Shown: positions 50,922-59,944, counted from the first letter of the stretch. The stretch: DNA of 64,000 bases from Streptomyces sp. MST-110588 (GCF_022695595.1 NZ_CP074380.1:7220501-7284500), one strand, 5' to 3'. Program-made: numbers and translations. The notes: generated from the sequence alone by a model not told the origin.

Positions 50922-51837
50922 GCCGCCGTTCCTCCTGTGGTGTGCGCCCTTCCGTCTGTGGTGGGCCCGGTGTCCGCGCCGAGGCAGCGGGCTATGGCGT
51001 CGCCCAGGCGCGCCTGGATGAGCCGGGGGTTGCCGTCCGCGGCGGCGGCCAGGGCGAACCCCCGGCCGATGGTGACCTCGCCCAGGGGCCGCCAGTTCAG
51101 GGCCAGTTCCGCGGCCTGGGCGGGGGAGCACAGCAACAGGTCGTCGGTGCTCAGGACGTCGGCCGCGGCGCTCGTCAGGTCGGGTGCGGTGACGAGCTGT
51201 GCGGGCCGCAGCCCCACCGCGTCGCGCAGCCTGGTCAGCGGGTCACGGATGTGCGGCACGTCGTCCTCCGGCTGGATCCAGACCCGGCGGGCCGGGCCGC
51301 GGCCGGCCCGGCCCAGCCGCAGCGTTTCGAGGTAGACGCGCCTGACTCCGGGGTCCCGGACGCCGGCGAGCCCGAGCGGTACGGACCACGCCGCCTCGTC
51401 CGCGGGCACCGCGAGCAGCGCGGCCCGTACCTGCTGGGCGTGGACCAGTTCCCTGCGCCGTGCCGGTGGTGCGACGCGGAGGTCGAGGGTGACGCCGTGC
51501 CCTCGGGCCTCGGCGACGAGACGGGCGAGGGAGGCCGTGGAGCAGATGCCCGGCACCGCGAGCCGCCACGGCTTGCGCTTGGCGGCTGCCGCCTCGTCCA
51601 GCAGCACCTCGGCCGCCTGTGCCAGTCCTCTGGCCGCCGGCAGCATGTCCCGGCCGAAGGGGTGAGTACGGCCCGGCGCGATGTGCGCTCGAACAACTGC
51701 TCACCGAAACGTTCTTCCAGGGCGGCGACGCGACGGCTGGCCACCGACTGGGACATCCCGGCGGCGGCTGCTCCGACGGTGAAGCTGCCGTACTCGCTGA
51801 CGCTGACGAACGCGCGACACGCTCCCACGAGATCCAC
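50918..51837 (-). pseudogene. blaA: BlaA-like LysR regulator, 1-nt frameshift
   Basis: The LysR HTH begins [20 protein letters not shown] (GTG 51837), followed by [20 protein letters not shown]; a longer ATG start at 51864 is possible. After AVLTP the frame shifts. Adding a G to the GGGG at 51659-51662 rejoins [21 protein letters not shown] and continues through the periplasmic-binding-like effector domain to HTTGGTAA. Full repaired length is about 306 aa. In S. cacaoi BlaA activates the divergent blaL by binding T-N11-A sites; a matching site lies upstream here. The frameshift probably reflects an assembly error. Confidence 0.82.
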
Positions 51838-51849
51838 GGCCCGCACTCT

Positions 51850-51864
51850 ATGCCAGTTCGGCAT
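51850..51864. promoter_or_regulatory. LysR-type T-N11-A box in the bla divergent promoter
   Basis: ATGCC-AGTTC-GGCAT is a perfect 5-bp dyad with the TGCC-N5-GGCA T-N11-A form of LysR binding sites. It lies just upstream of the regulator start and about 140 bp from the beta-lactamase ATG. The position supports BlaA autoregulation and control of the lactamase. Confidence 0.6.
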
Positions 51865-52006
51865 GGAACGGCGCACAACCGTATTGGACCGCATGGTCAC
51901 CCGAGGGCGAGGGTGTTCCCGACAGCCAGCCGCACACCGGGGTGGAGCCTTCGCGTTCCATCCCTCGACGCGCCCTGCCCGCAGGGCGCCCCGGGAGGTT
52001 CGGACC

Positions 52007-52984
52007 ATGCAGCAATACCGTTTCCGGCGTGCCGTCGTCGGTACGCTCGCCACGCTCGCCCTCGTCCCGTCGGCAGCCTGTGGCGCGCAGGGTCACACGG
52101 AGGACACCTCGGCGTCCTCGTCGGCGTCCTCGGCGACGTCGGTGTCGGCATCGGCGGCGTCCCTCGCCAGGACGGAACCGGCCGCGGCCGTCAAGCCGTA
52201 CGCCCGCGCGTTGCGGGACCTGGAGCGCAAGTACGGCGCACGGCTCGGGGTGTACGCGATCGACACCGGTACGGGGCGCGAGGTGGCCTACAAGGACGGT
52301 GAACGGTTCGCCTACAACTCCACGTTCAAGGCCCTGGAAGCCGGTGCCGTCCTGCGGAAGTACTCGCTGAACGGGCTGGACCGGATGATCACGTACTCCA
52401 AGGACGACCTGGTCGACAACTCGCCCGTCACCAAGGAGCATGTCGCGGCCGGGAGGATGAGCCTGGGTGAGCTGTGTGACGCCGCCGTGCGGTTCAGCGA
52501 CAACACCGCCGCCAACCTGCTGTTCGATCAGCTCGGCGGGCCCCGGGGCCTGGACGCCGTCCTGGCGGAGATCGGTGACGACGTCACCGTGATGGAGCGC
52601 TACGAGCCAAAACTGAGCAGTTGGGTGCCGGGGGTCATCAGCGACACGAGCACGGCGCGGGCGATCGCGAAAGACCTCCGCGCATTCGTGCTCGGGGACG
52701 TCCTCGGCAAGCGGGAACGGGCCCAGCTCACGAAGTGGCTGCGGACCAACACCACCGGGGACGAGCTGATCAGAGCCGGTGTGCCCAAGGGGTGGGTGGT
52801 CGGCGACAAGACCGGGACCGGCACCTACTACGGCGCGCGCAACGACATCGCCGTGCTGTGGCCGCCGCACCGCGCGCCCGTCGTCGTGGCGATCATGTCG
52901 CACCGCAACGAGAAGGACGCCCCGTACGACAACAAACTGATCGCCGAAGCGGCGACCGTGGTCACCGACACGCTGTCGAAGTAG
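52007..52984 (+). CDS. blaL: Class A beta-lactamase, BlaL-like
   Basis: A 325-aa class A enzyme: S105-T-F-K108, S164-D-N166, E200 in the RYEPKLSS loop (Glu166 equivalent) and K268-T-G270. The signal region [20 protein letters not shown] is followed by a Cys that could be lipidated (SAAC) and a Ser/Ala/Thr-rich linker (28-52) before the catalytic domain. It hydrolyses penicillins and perhaps cephalosporins. The ATG has GGGAGG about 9 nt upstream. It is divergent from blaA. A strong hairpin follows. Confidence 0.93.
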   Translation: MQQYRFRRAVVGTLATLALVPSAACGAQGHTEDTSASSSASSATSVSASAASLARTEPAAAVKPYARALRDLERKYGARLGVYAIDTGTGREVAYKDGERFAYNSTFKALEAGAVLRKYSLNGLDRMITYSKDDLVDNSPVTKEHVAAGRMSLGELCDAAVRFSDNTAANLLFDQLGGPRGLDAVLAEIGDDVTVMERYEPKLSSWVPGVISDTSTARAIAKDLRAFVLGDVLGKRERAQLTKWLRTNTTGDELIRAGVPKGWVVGDKTGTGTYYGARNDIAVLWPPHRAPVVVAIMSHRNEKDAPYDNKLIAEAATVVTDTLSK

Positions 52985-52989
52985 CGGAG

Positions 52990-53024
52990 CGGCGGGCGCC
53001 CGTCACGAAGACGGGCGCCCGCCG
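52990..53024. terminator. Strong hairpin between convergent bla and DUF6480-like genes
   Basis: Perfect 15-bp arms CGGCGGGCGCCCGTC / GACGGGCGCCCGCCG with an ACGAA loop, immediately after the beta-lactamase stop and before the end of the leftward small gene. Confidence 0.75.
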
Positions 53025-53048
53025 GAAGCCGGAGAGACAGGCGCCCCG

Positions 53049-53327
53049 TCACCAGCCCCAGATGCGGGCGAGAAAGAAGATCGCGCACAGCACGACGACC
53101 AGCGCGAGGAGCAGGAGCGGGCCCCGGGACCAGCCGCGCCCCGGGTTGTAGGTCTCGCGCGGCCCGGCGCCGGACATACTGCTCTCGGCGGGCGGCGTCT
53201 CACCTGGCGGCACGCCGCCGCCCCCTTCGAGGCCGGGTGTCGTCCCGGGCGACGGGTCGGGGTTCTTGGGATCCGGGTTGGCCGGATCGGGGTTCTTCGG
53301 GTCGGGGTTCTGCGCGGGGCCGGCCAC
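53049..53327 (-). CDS. DUF6480-like small membrane protein
   Basis: A 92-aa product from GTG with Pro/Asp repeats (NPDPKNPDPANPDPKNPDP) at the N-terminus, then GGVPPGETPPAESSMSG and one C-terminal transmembrane helix LLLLALVVVLCAIFFLARIW. This fits the Streptomyces DUF6480 family. It starts 4 nt past the ChaB-Rho stop, so probably the same operon. Function unknown, often stress-linked. Confidence 0.78.
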   Translation of the reverse strand: MAGPAQNPDPKNPDPANPDPKNPDPSPGTTPGLEGGGGVPPGETPPAESSMSGAGPRETYNPGRGWSRGPLLLLALVVVLCAIFFLARIWGW

Positions 53328-53331
53328 GGCT

Positions 53332-53736
53332 TCACTCCGACCGGGCCTGGCGCGTCCGCGAACGGTTCGCCTTGCGGATGGCCTCCAGCAGCTCCGGCTT
53401 GGACATCCGCGAGCGGCCTTCGATGTCCAGGCGCTGCGCGAGGTCGTACAGATGCTCCTTGGAGGACTGCTCGTCCACGCCCTCGCCGCTGCGCCCGCCC
53501 TGCTGCCGCGGCCTGGCCGACTGCGGGTCGGAGGGGCCCTTGCGGCCCTTCTCCTTGCGCTCCCAGTGGTCGCCGACCTTCTCGTGGGTGTGCTTGAGGG
53601 CGCCGTAGGCCACGCGGTGGGCCCGTTCACCCTCGCCGTACTGTTCCACGGCCGAGTCGTGCGCCTTGATCCAGGTGCGCTGGGCTTCCTCGGGTGAGCG
53701 CCCCAGGGTCGAGGGCAGTTCCTGCCGTCCTGGCAC
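53332..53736 (-). CDS. ChaB-domain plus Rho N-terminal (SAP-like) protein
   Basis: A 134-aa small protein starting GTG (VPGRQELPSTLGRSPEEAQR), with GGAGGTGA upstream. Residues 1-60 match ChaB (TWIKAHDSAVEQYGEGERAH), followed by a basic linker and the Rho_N/SAP-type helix pair EHLYDLAQRLDIEGRSRMSK, then PELLEAIRKANR. Such proteins are thought to bind nucleic acid under stress. Part of a leftward small-gene series. Confidence 0.85.
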   Translation of the reverse strand: MPGRQELPSTLGRSPEEAQRTWIKAHDSAVEQYGEGERAHRVAYGALKHTHEKVGDHWERKEKGRKGPSDPQSARPRQQGGRSGEGVDEQSSKEHLYDLAQRLDIEGRSRMSKPELLEAIRKANRSRTRQARSE

Positions 53737-53892
53737 GGGTCTCACCTCCGCTTCCGGGTGGTTGTGCGGGTGGTCGTGCGGTCCGGGTGCCCCGCGGCCA
53801 GGCGTTTGACACGTGGGTGCCGGGGCCCGGGCAGGCGGTACGGGGCATACCGCCGGCTTCCCGTACGCAGGGCGCGGCGGCCGTACGGGCGC

Positions 53893-54570
53893 TCAGCTCC
53901 CCGCCTCCCGTACGTCCCGGGCCGCCTGTGCGTCCAGCGCCACCCGGACCAGCGCCGCGGCCAGCGCGGCCGGTTCCGCCGTCCGGTCCGCCGTGCGTAC
54001 GGCCTTCCACAGGGCGTCCGGGTCACCCGGCAGCCCCACCCGCCGGGCGCCGTCCAGCGCCTTGGCGTCCAGGTACGGCGCGAGCGCGGTCCACACCGCC
54101 TGCACCTCGCGCAGAAAGATGTCGATGCCCGTCGGACCCAGCCCCGGCACCTCGCGCAGCAGCGTGCGCAGCCGCCCGGTCGAGCCGCCCGCCGCGTCCC
54201 GCAGCTTGCGCAGATCGCCGCCGTACTTCTCCAGCACCAGGCGGGCCCCGTCACCCAACTGGGTGGCGGTGCGTTCGTCGTAACGCCGGTAGCCGCCCTC
54301 GCCGAGCGCGTCCACCCGCGCCTGCCAGGTGGCGTCCGCCATCCGCCGCGCGTCCCGCAGCCCGGCGTCGGCCAGCGCCCGGGCCGCCGCCACCGCGGTC
54401 GTGGCCCGGATGCGGGCGCTGAGCAGAACGGCGAGCACCAGCAGCCGGTACAGCGGCTGCGGGGTGTCCTTCAGACGGATGCCGGCCTCGGCGGCGTACG
54501 TCTGTCCGTGGCCCTCCAGGAGCGCGCGGACGGTGCTGGCCGTGCTCTTGGCCGTGCCGCCGCCGCTCAC
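53893..54570 (-). CDS. HhH-GPD / endonuclease III-like protein
   Basis: A 225-aa protein starting GTG (VSGGGTAKSTASTVRALLEG) with overlap to the DUF3140 stop. The helix-hairpin-helix EVPGLGPTGIDIFLRE and surrounding helices match base-excision repair glycosylases. The Fe-S cluster cysteines of Nth are absent, and the catalytic Lys/Asp pair is not obvious (a D is near AVWTALAPYLD), so it is an endonuclease III-like protein of uncertain activity. Confidence 0.75.
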   Translation of the reverse strand: MSGGGTAKSTASTVRALLEGHGQTYAAEAGIRLKDTPQPLYRLLVLAVLLSARIRATTAVAAARALADAGLRDARRMADATWQARVDALGEGGYRRYDERTATQLGDGARLVLEKYGGDLRKLRDAAGGSTGRLRTLLREVPGLGPTGIDIFLREVQAVWTALAPYLDAKALDGARRVGLPGDPDALWKAVRTADRTAEPAALAAALVRVALDAQAARDVREAGS

Positions 54571-54932
54571 GTCCCCTCGCGCAGCGGATCGTGGCCCAGC
54601 GACATCAGGGCGTGCCGCCACTCCGGTCGCTGCGCGGCGTCGGACGGGGCCGTGCTCAGGCGCTCGTTCACCTCGTCGATGACCTCACGCATACAGGTGA
54701 TGTCCTCGTCGGTGAGGTCGGTACGGCGCTTTTGCAAGATCGCCAGGACGTGCCGGCCCACGGGCGGACCCGCGAGGTCGGGCACCTCCTCGCTGTTCTC
54801 CTCGGCGGCGCTGGTCCGCAGCCATGTGGCCAGCTCCGGCGAGGTCATGTTGACCACGCGGTGGAACGTGTCCCACAGCGCGTCGCTCTCGGGCTCCGTC
54901 GCGGGGTCCGTGGTGATCGGGTCTTCCGCCAT
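54567..54932 (-). CDS. DUF3140 family protein
   Basis: A 121-aa acidic protein. It has LWDTFHRVVNMTSPELATWL at the N-terminus and GRHVLAILQKRRTDLTDEDI with MREVIDEVNERL later, the DUF3140 pattern. Its stop overlaps the HhH gene start (GTGA). DUF3140 proteins are often near DNA-stress genes. Function unknown. Confidence 0.82.
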   Translation of the reverse strand: MAEDPITTDPATEPESDALWDTFHRVVNMTSPELATWLRTSAAEENSEEVPDLAGPPVGRHVLAILQKRRTDLTDEDITCMREVIDEVNERLSTAPSDAAQRPEWRHALMSLGHDPLREGT

Positions 54933-55101
54933 GGTGGTGCCTCCCGGTCGGCCGGGTCGGTGCTCTCGTACGCCCGCCTGTGTGCCCCCCGGTCCGCGGG
55001 CGGAAACCTGACCGTACGCAGCGTTGGCCCAGGCACCACACCCGGTGAACAGCCCGTCCGGCAACCCCCGTACGCTGCTGCCCGTTCGACCACAGTGACC
55101 T

Positions 55102-56163
55102 ATGAGAGACATGAGGGTGGGGCGCGTGAACAGAACGCGAAGTGCGGGGGCCGCGGCGGTCGCGGCGGCGGCGGTGATCGCGACGATGGGCCCGGCGGTG
55201 GCAGCGCCCGCCGGGACGTACGACAAGACCACGGCGGTGGGCGTCCACAACGCCTACGAGAAGGGCAAGTACCCCTATTTCGCCGATGCCCTGGACTCCG
55301 GCGCCGGGCTCGTCGAACTCGACGTGTGGACCAACGGGCTGGGCAGGTCCTGGCGCGTCTCGCACGCCAACCCGCTGGGGAACAACAGCAACTGCGTGAA
55401 CGCCGCCGGCCCCGCGGAGCTGCGCACCAAGCCCCGCGACCAGGACTTCGCCGGCTGCCTCGCCGACATGAGGGCCTGGCACGACGCCAACCCGGGGCAC
55501 CGCCCGATCGTCGTCAAGGTCGAGATGAAGGACGGCTTCAACGCCCGGGGCGGCCGGGGGCCCGCCGCGTTCGACGCGCTGGTCCGCGGCAAGCTGGGGG
55601 ACGCCGTGTACGGGCCCGGCGACCTGGTGGGGCGGCACGCGACCCTGGACGAGGCGGTACGCGCCGACGGCTGGCCCGAGCGGTCCGCGCTCGCCGGGAA
55701 GTTCCTCTTCGAACTCATCCCCGGCACGGTCGAGGAGGGCAACCCGCTCGACAAGCTCTGGACCGACCGCGAGTACGCCACCCACCTCAAGGACCTCGCC
55801 GCACAGGGCGAGCTCGCGCAGGCCACCGCCTTCCCGGCCGTGCACCGCGCCGCCCCCGGAGACCCGCGCGAGCGCTACGCCGACCCGGCCCTGCGCCCCT
55901 GGTTCGTGGTCTTCGACGGGGACGCCGCGGCGTACATGAACGGCACCGTCGACACCGCCTGGTACGACACCCGGCACTACCTGCTGATCATGACCGACGC
56001 CCACAAGGTGCCCCCGGTCATCGACGGCACCAGGCCCACCGAGGCCCAGGCGCGCGCCCGCGTGGACCAACTGGCCGCAGCCCACGCCAGCTTCGCCACC
56101 GCCGACTGGTACCCGCTGCCGCAGGTCCTCAAGACCGTGGTGCCGCGGGGTACCCGGGGTTAG
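55102..56163 (+). CDS. Secreted PI-PLC-like (Ca-dependent phosphoinositide phospholipase C) protein
   Basis: A 353-aa secreted protein. The signal region RTRSAGAAAVAAAAVIATMG ends AVAAPAG. The catalytic barrel starts VGVHNAYEKGKYPYFADALD with His43-like HN and includes LVELDVWTNGLG and RPIVVKVEMKDGFNARGG, typical of bacterial Ca2+-dependent PI-PLC. GTG codons at 55126 and an ATG at 55111 are possible starts with better G-rich upstream sequence. It would cleave phosphatidylinositol or glycerophosphodiesters outside the cell. Confidence 0.8.
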   Translation: MRDMRVGRVNRTRSAGAAAVAAAAVIATMGPAVAAPAGTYDKTTAVGVHNAYEKGKYPYFADALDSGAGLVELDVWTNGLGRSWRVSHANPLGNNSNCVNAAGPAELRTKPRDQDFAGCLADMRAWHDANPGHRPIVVKVEMKDGFNARGGRGPAAFDALVRGKLGDAVYGPGDLVGRHATLDEAVRADGWPERSALAGKFLFELIPGTVEEGNPLDKLWTDREYATHLKDLAAQGELAQATAFPAVHRAAPGDPRERYADPALRPWFVVFDGDAAAYMNGTVDTAWYDTRHYLLIMTDAHKVPPVIDGTRPTEAQARARVDQLAAAHASFATADWYPLPQVLKTVVPRGTRG

Positions 56164-56265
56164 CCGTCCCTCGCAGATCACCGAATCGTCGGCGTCCGGT
56201 TCCGGCGCGGTCGCGCGCTGAACACACCTTCCCCCCGCCCGTGGAGGAGGTTTTTGCGGCACAGT

Positions 56266-56303
56266 ACTAACCGATCGGTCAGTTAGCTGACCGATCGGTT
56301 AGT
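56266..56303. promoter_or_regulatory. Large perfect TetR-type operator
   Basis: Perfect 17-bp arms ACTAACCGATCGGTCAG / CTGACCGATCGGTTAGT with a TTAG centre. Each arm holds its own palindrome ACCGATCGGT, so two TetR dimers could bind. It sits about 30 bp upstream of the FAD monooxygenase GTG and overlaps its likely promoter. The downstream, convergent TetR gene is the obvious candidate regulator. Confidence 0.82.
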
Positions 56304-56331
56304 CTTTTCCCCTCAGGAGAGGGGAGCAAGC

Positions 56332-57564
56332 GTGGAACGTACGACGTGCTGTGTGGTGGGTGGCGGCCCGGCGGGCATGATGCTCGGACTGCTGCTGGCC
56401 AGAGCCGGGGTCCAAGTGACCGTTCTGGAGAAGCACCGGGACTTCCTGCGCGACTTCCGCGGGGACACCGTGCACCCTTCGACGCTGCGGCTCCTGGACG
56501 AACTGGGGCTGGGCGAGGAGTTCGGCGCGCTGCCCGCCCGCCGGCTCGAAGAGATGCGGATGGAGATCGGCGGCACGACCGTGGTGATGGCCGACTTCCG
56601 CCGGCTGCCCGGCCGCCACAAATACCTCGCCATGGTCCCGCAGTGGGACTTCCTCAGCCTCCTCGCGGACGCCGCGGCCAAGGAGCCTTCCTTCACGCTG
56701 CGGATGGGTACGGCCGTCACCGGCCTGCGTACCGAGGCCGGCCGGGTGACCGGGGTGCGCCATGTGGACGCGGACGGCCGGACCGGTGAACTGGCGGCCG
56801 ATCTGACGGTCGCCTGCGACGGCCGCGACTCGCTGGTCAGGAGCTTGGCCGGACTCCGGCCGCGGTGGTTCCAGGTGCCCATGGACGTGTGGAACGTACG
56901 GGTCCCGGTGCCGCGCGATGCCGCCGGTGACATCAAGGACGGCCGGGTCTTCGCCCGCTTCGGGGGCGGGCAGGCGGCGGTCACCATGGACCGCGGCGGG
57001 TACTACCAGACCTCGTACCTGATCCCCAAGGGCCGGGACCGGGCGCTGCGGGCACACGACATCCAGTGGTTCCGCGACCGGATCGGCGCCCTGTTCGGCT
57101 GGGACCGGGAGGTGACCGGTGCGATCGGCTCCTGGGACGAGGTCAAGCTGCTGGAGGTGACCATGGGGCGGCTGCCGCGCTGGTACCGGCCCGGCCTGCT
57201 GTGCATCGGGGACGCGGCGCACACCATGTCCCCGGTGGGCGGCGTGGGGGTCAACCTGGCGGTGCAGGACGCCGTGGCGGCGGCCCGCATCCTGGCCGGG
57301 CCGCTGCGCCGGGGCACCGTCGGCGTACCGGACCTGGCGCGGGTACAGCGCCGGCGGGGGCTCCCGGTGTCCCTGGTGCAGGGGGCGCAGCGCGGCGAGC
57401 ACGCGGCGGTGCTGCTGCCCGCCCTGGAGGGGACGCTCGACGGCGACCGGCTGCCGGTGCCGCTGCGGCTTCTGCGGCGGTGGCCCGCCCTGCGTACGGT
57501 GACCGGCTACCTCGGCGGCATCGGCGTCCGCGCCGAACACGCGCCCGGCTTCGCCCGCCCCTGA
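56332..57564 (+). CDS. FAD-dependent monooxygenase (aromatic hydroxylase type)
   Basis: A 410-aa class A flavin monooxygenase. FAD site CCVVGGGPAGMMLGLLLARA, DG motif LTVACDGRDSLVR and the GD motif LLCIGDAAHTMSPVGGVGVN with NLAVQDAVAAARIL. Start GTG (VERTTCC) with AGGAGAGGGG upstream and the operator just before it. Its sequence resembles FAD oxidoreductases that detoxify or modify polyketides. Expression is probably repressed by the TetR and induced by a small aromatic ligand. Confidence 0.9.
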   Translation: MERTTCCVVGGGPAGMMLGLLLARAGVQVTVLEKHRDFLRDFRGDTVHPSTLRLLDELGLGEEFGALPARRLEEMRMEIGGTTVVMADFRRLPGRHKYLAMVPQWDFLSLLADAAAKEPSFTLRMGTAVTGLRTEAGRVTGVRHVDADGRTGELAADLTVACDGRDSLVRSLAGLRPRWFQVPMDVWNVRVPVPRDAAGDIKDGRVFARFGGGQAAVTMDRGGYYQTSYLIPKGRDRALRAHDIQWFRDRIGALFGWDREVTGAIGSWDEVKLLEVTMGRLPRWYRPGLLCIGDAAHTMSPVGGVGVNLAVQDAVAAARILAGPLRRGTVGVPDLARVQRRRGLPVSLVQGAQRGEHAAVLLPALEGTLDGDRLPVPLRLLRRWPALRTVTGYLGGIGVRAEHAPGFARP

Positions 57565-57566
57565 CC

Positions 57567-57599
57567 GGGCGCGGCGGTCCCGTCGCTCCCGCCGCGCCC
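57567..57599. terminator. Hairpin between convergent monooxygenase and TetR genes
   Basis: Perfect 11-bp arms GGGCGCGGCGG / CCGCCGCGCCC with an 11-nt loop right after the monooxygenase stop. Confidence 0.5.
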
Positions 57600-57663
57600 A
57601 CCGGGGACGTACGCGGCGGGAGCAGCCGTGACCCGGAGCAACCGTGATCCGGAGCGGCTGTGG

Positions 57664-58293
57664 TCAGGACCGGTCGCGGCGGTCGATGGCGTTGAGGGTG
57701 AAGTGCTCCAACTCGTCGGCCGCGGCGTCCAGGTCGAGGTCCGGATGGGCGAGCCAGTGCGAGATCACGCCGTCGATCGCACCGCCGATCGCCAGCGCCA
57801 CCGTACGGGCGTCGAAATCCCGCAGTGAGCCCGCCTCCTGACCGGCCGTCAGCAGCCGGACCAGGGAGCCGATGCGGTCGTTGGTGTCGTGCGAGCCGGG
57901 TGTCTTGAGCCGGGTGCCGCCGTGGTCGTCGAGCAGCATCTCGGTGATCACCCGCACATGACGGCGGTTGGCCTGCTGGTAACCGATCATCGCCCGGACG
58001 TAGGCCACGACGGCGGCCCGCGGATCGGACTCCCGTTCCACGCGCTCGGTGACGTACGCGGTGAACTGCTCCAGCACGTGTGCCAGCGTCGCCTGCGTCA
58101 GGTTGTCCTTGGAAGAGAAGTGGTAGAGGACGGCGGCCTTGGAGATGCCGGCCTCCTCGGCGATCGCCGACAGCGAGGTCGCCGGATAGCCCCGGGTGGA
58201 GATCAGGTCGATCGTGCACTCGACGAGCTGCCGACGACGGGCCTGCTCCGTGAAGGTCGGTGCGCCGGTGTCCGTACCCCGCCGACGAGTCAT
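57664..58293 (-). CDS. TetR-family regulator, probable repressor of the FAD monooxygenase
   Basis: A 209-aa TetR protein: HTH LISTRGYPATSLSAIAEEAG then ISKAAVLYHFSSKDNL. The C-terminal ligand domain has helices like HVRVITEMLLDDHGG and VALAIGGAIDGVISHWLAHP. The ATG is followed by a short basic tail. Its gene is convergent with the monooxygenase, and the palindromic operator upstream of that gene matches typical TetR sites. Confidence 0.9.
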   Translation of the reverse strand: MTRRRGTDTGAPTFTEQARRRQLVECTIDLISTRGYPATSLSAIAEEAGISKAAVLYHFSSKDNLTQATLAHVLEQFTAYVTERVERESDPRAAVVAYVRAMIGYQQANRRHVRVITEMLLDDHGGTRLKTPGSHDTNDRIGSLVRLLTAGQEAGSLRDFDARTVALAIGGAIDGVISHWLAHPDLDLDAAADELEHFTLNAIDRRDRS

Positions 58294-58457
58294 GGTGACG
58301 CCACCCCTGCCCTGTTTCCGCTGCCCATGGCCCTGTGACGGCCACAACGCGGTGACGGTCACACCAGACCGTACACCGGGGCGCGCAGCGGGAGAGCGGG
58401 AGGGCCGACCGGCTCCGGACGGCGGCCCGGAGCCACGGGCGCAGCGAGGGCGCGCTC

Positions 58458-58973
58458 CTACTGGGCGTTGCTGCCCTGGAGGGTGCGCACCGGCAGCAGG
58501 CAGTGCGCCGAGGTGGTCAGCACGTCCTCGTTGGCCACGAACCGCTTCAGCGCCTCCTCGCCCACGGGACGCCCGGGCACCGCCTCCGGCCACGGGCGGG
58601 TCGCGAACAGCGCGTAGACCTGACGGCGGGCGCGCGCCGCGGCCAGCCACTCCTGCGGCACCGTGCACTGCGCGTTGAAGTGCGGCGTCGTCAGGACCGC
58701 CTGCCCGCCCTCCACGAGGAGGGTCAGCGGCAGTCCCGGCGCCCGCGAGCCGTCCAGCAGCTCGTTGCCGATGGTCAGCCCGATCTGCCGGATGAGCTGT
58801 TCCATGGCGGCCATGCCGGCCTGCGGACCGTCCTTTCCGTTGCCCAGGGAGTACGTGAGCAGGAAGGGCACGTCGTTCCCGTCCTGCGCGTTCTCACCGC
58901 TCCATCCGATCATCACAAGGGTGCCCAACTGGCTGTGCCGGATGGTGCCGCCGGCGGACTGGGTAGAAGTCAT
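58458..58973 (-). CDS. DUF5949 family protein
   Basis: A 171-aa Streptomyces-type protein: SQLGTLVMIGWSGENAQDGN at the N-terminus, PFLLTYSLGNGKDGPQAGMA, then GLTIGNELLDGSRAPGLPLT and TTPHFNAQCTVPQEWLAAAR. I match this to DUF5949. Function unknown. Start ATG at 58973; no signal peptide. Monocistronic. Confidence 0.78.
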   Translation of the reverse strand: MTSTQSAGGTIRHSQLGTLVMIGWSGENAQDGNDVPFLLTYSLGNGKDGPQAGMAAMEQLIRQIGLTIGNELLDGSRAPGLPLTLLVEGGQAVLTTPHFNAQCTVPQEWLAAARARRQVYALFATRPWPEAVPGRPVGEEALKRFVANEDVLTTSAHCLLPVRTLQGSNAQ

Positions 58974-59098
58974 GGCCGGGACCCTAGCGGCCGGTGGAGT
59001 GCCGGTGTGCGCCCATTTCACCCGGTCGGCGGAGTGTCTTGGCCAACTACTCCGAACGGGGCGGGCCGCTCACACGTACGGCCCAGCCCGTTCGTCCG

Positions 59099-59287
59099 TC
59101 AGTGCCGGGGCCGGTCGTCCCCGCTCCGGCCGAACTGGTCCTTGAGCTTGTCCTGGGCGGAGTCCACCTGGCCGCTGTACTTCCCTCCGGTGCGCTGATC
59201 GAAGGCGTCGCCCGCCTTGTCGATGCCCTTGCCGGTCTGCTCCTGGTGGCCCTTGAGCATCTGCTTGAGCTTGTCCATCATCGACAT
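59099..59287 (-). CDS. Antitoxin-like small protein (Rv0909/MT0933 type)
   Basis: A 62-aa protein: MSMMDKLKQMLKGHQEQTGK and GIDKAGDAFDQRTGGKYSGQ. The repeated short Lys/Gln-rich segment resembles actinobacterial stress or antitoxin proteins (MT0933-type). The ATG is preceded by GAGGAGG at good spacing. No toxin gene adjoins it; the upstream gene on the same strand is a small hypothetical. Confidence 0.75.
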   Translation of the reverse strand: MSMMDKLKQMLKGHQEQTGKGIDKAGDAFDQRTGGKYSGQVDSAQDKLKDQFGRSGDDRPRH

Positions 59288-59399
59288 GGTCGTCCTCCTC
59301 GCCGTGCACGCCCCCTTCATCTCCAGGGTCGCCGCACCCGGCGGGGTCCGCATCCGGATGGCCCAACGCCGCCCGAGGCCGCCCGGCGCGGCCCGTCGG

Positions 59400-59693
59400 T
59401 CACCGCTGCGCAGGGGAGGCGACGGCCGGTGCGACGGCGCCGCCGCCCGCCCGGACGGCATCGACGGCGGCCTGGTGGACCGCTCTGCTGTGTGCCTCGG
59501 AATGAGCCGGTACGGGGCTTCCGGTGAGCGTGAACCAGTCCAGTGCGCCGGTGTACTGCACAGCGATGTGCGCCTGGTCCTCGGTCCAGGTGGTGTGGAC
59601 GGTCAGCTCTCCGGTGATCACTCCGATCTCGTCCGTGACCACCCCGCCGGCCCCGGCGATGACGCCGCTGGTCGTCCATGAAGCCCACGTCAT
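59400..59693 (-). CDS. Small hypothetical protein
   Basis: A 97-aa frame starting MTWASWTTSGVIAGAGGVVT with a plausible beta-rich middle (HTTWTEDQAHIAVQYTGALD) and an Ala-rich tail. No known family. A GGAGAGGCGGAG lies upstream of the ATG. It might be a minor secreted or assembly protein; support is weak. Confidence 0.5.
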   Translation of the reverse strand: MTWASWTTSGVIAGAGGVVTDEIGVITGELTVHTTWTEDQAHIAVQYTGALDWFTLTGSPVPAHSEAHSRAVHQAAVDAVRAGGGAVAPAVASPAQR

Positions 59694-59944
59694 CGCGCTC
59701 CGCCTCTCCGCCGCCCGCGGGCCGCCGCGCCGGTGCGCCGGTGCGACCGGGCGCGTCGAGGCGGCGGCCCGCTGGGCCTGTTCGTCCTGGATGTCCGCAC
59801 AGTTTCACTCACTATGGTGGGTTTATCCAGGATGTACCGCGACTCACCGCGACTCACCGTGGCCCGTCATCGCCGGTCGCCGCCCGCGATCAAGCCCCTG
59901 GCCCGGATTCACGAAACGAACATGCGATGGTTTATACTTGAACT

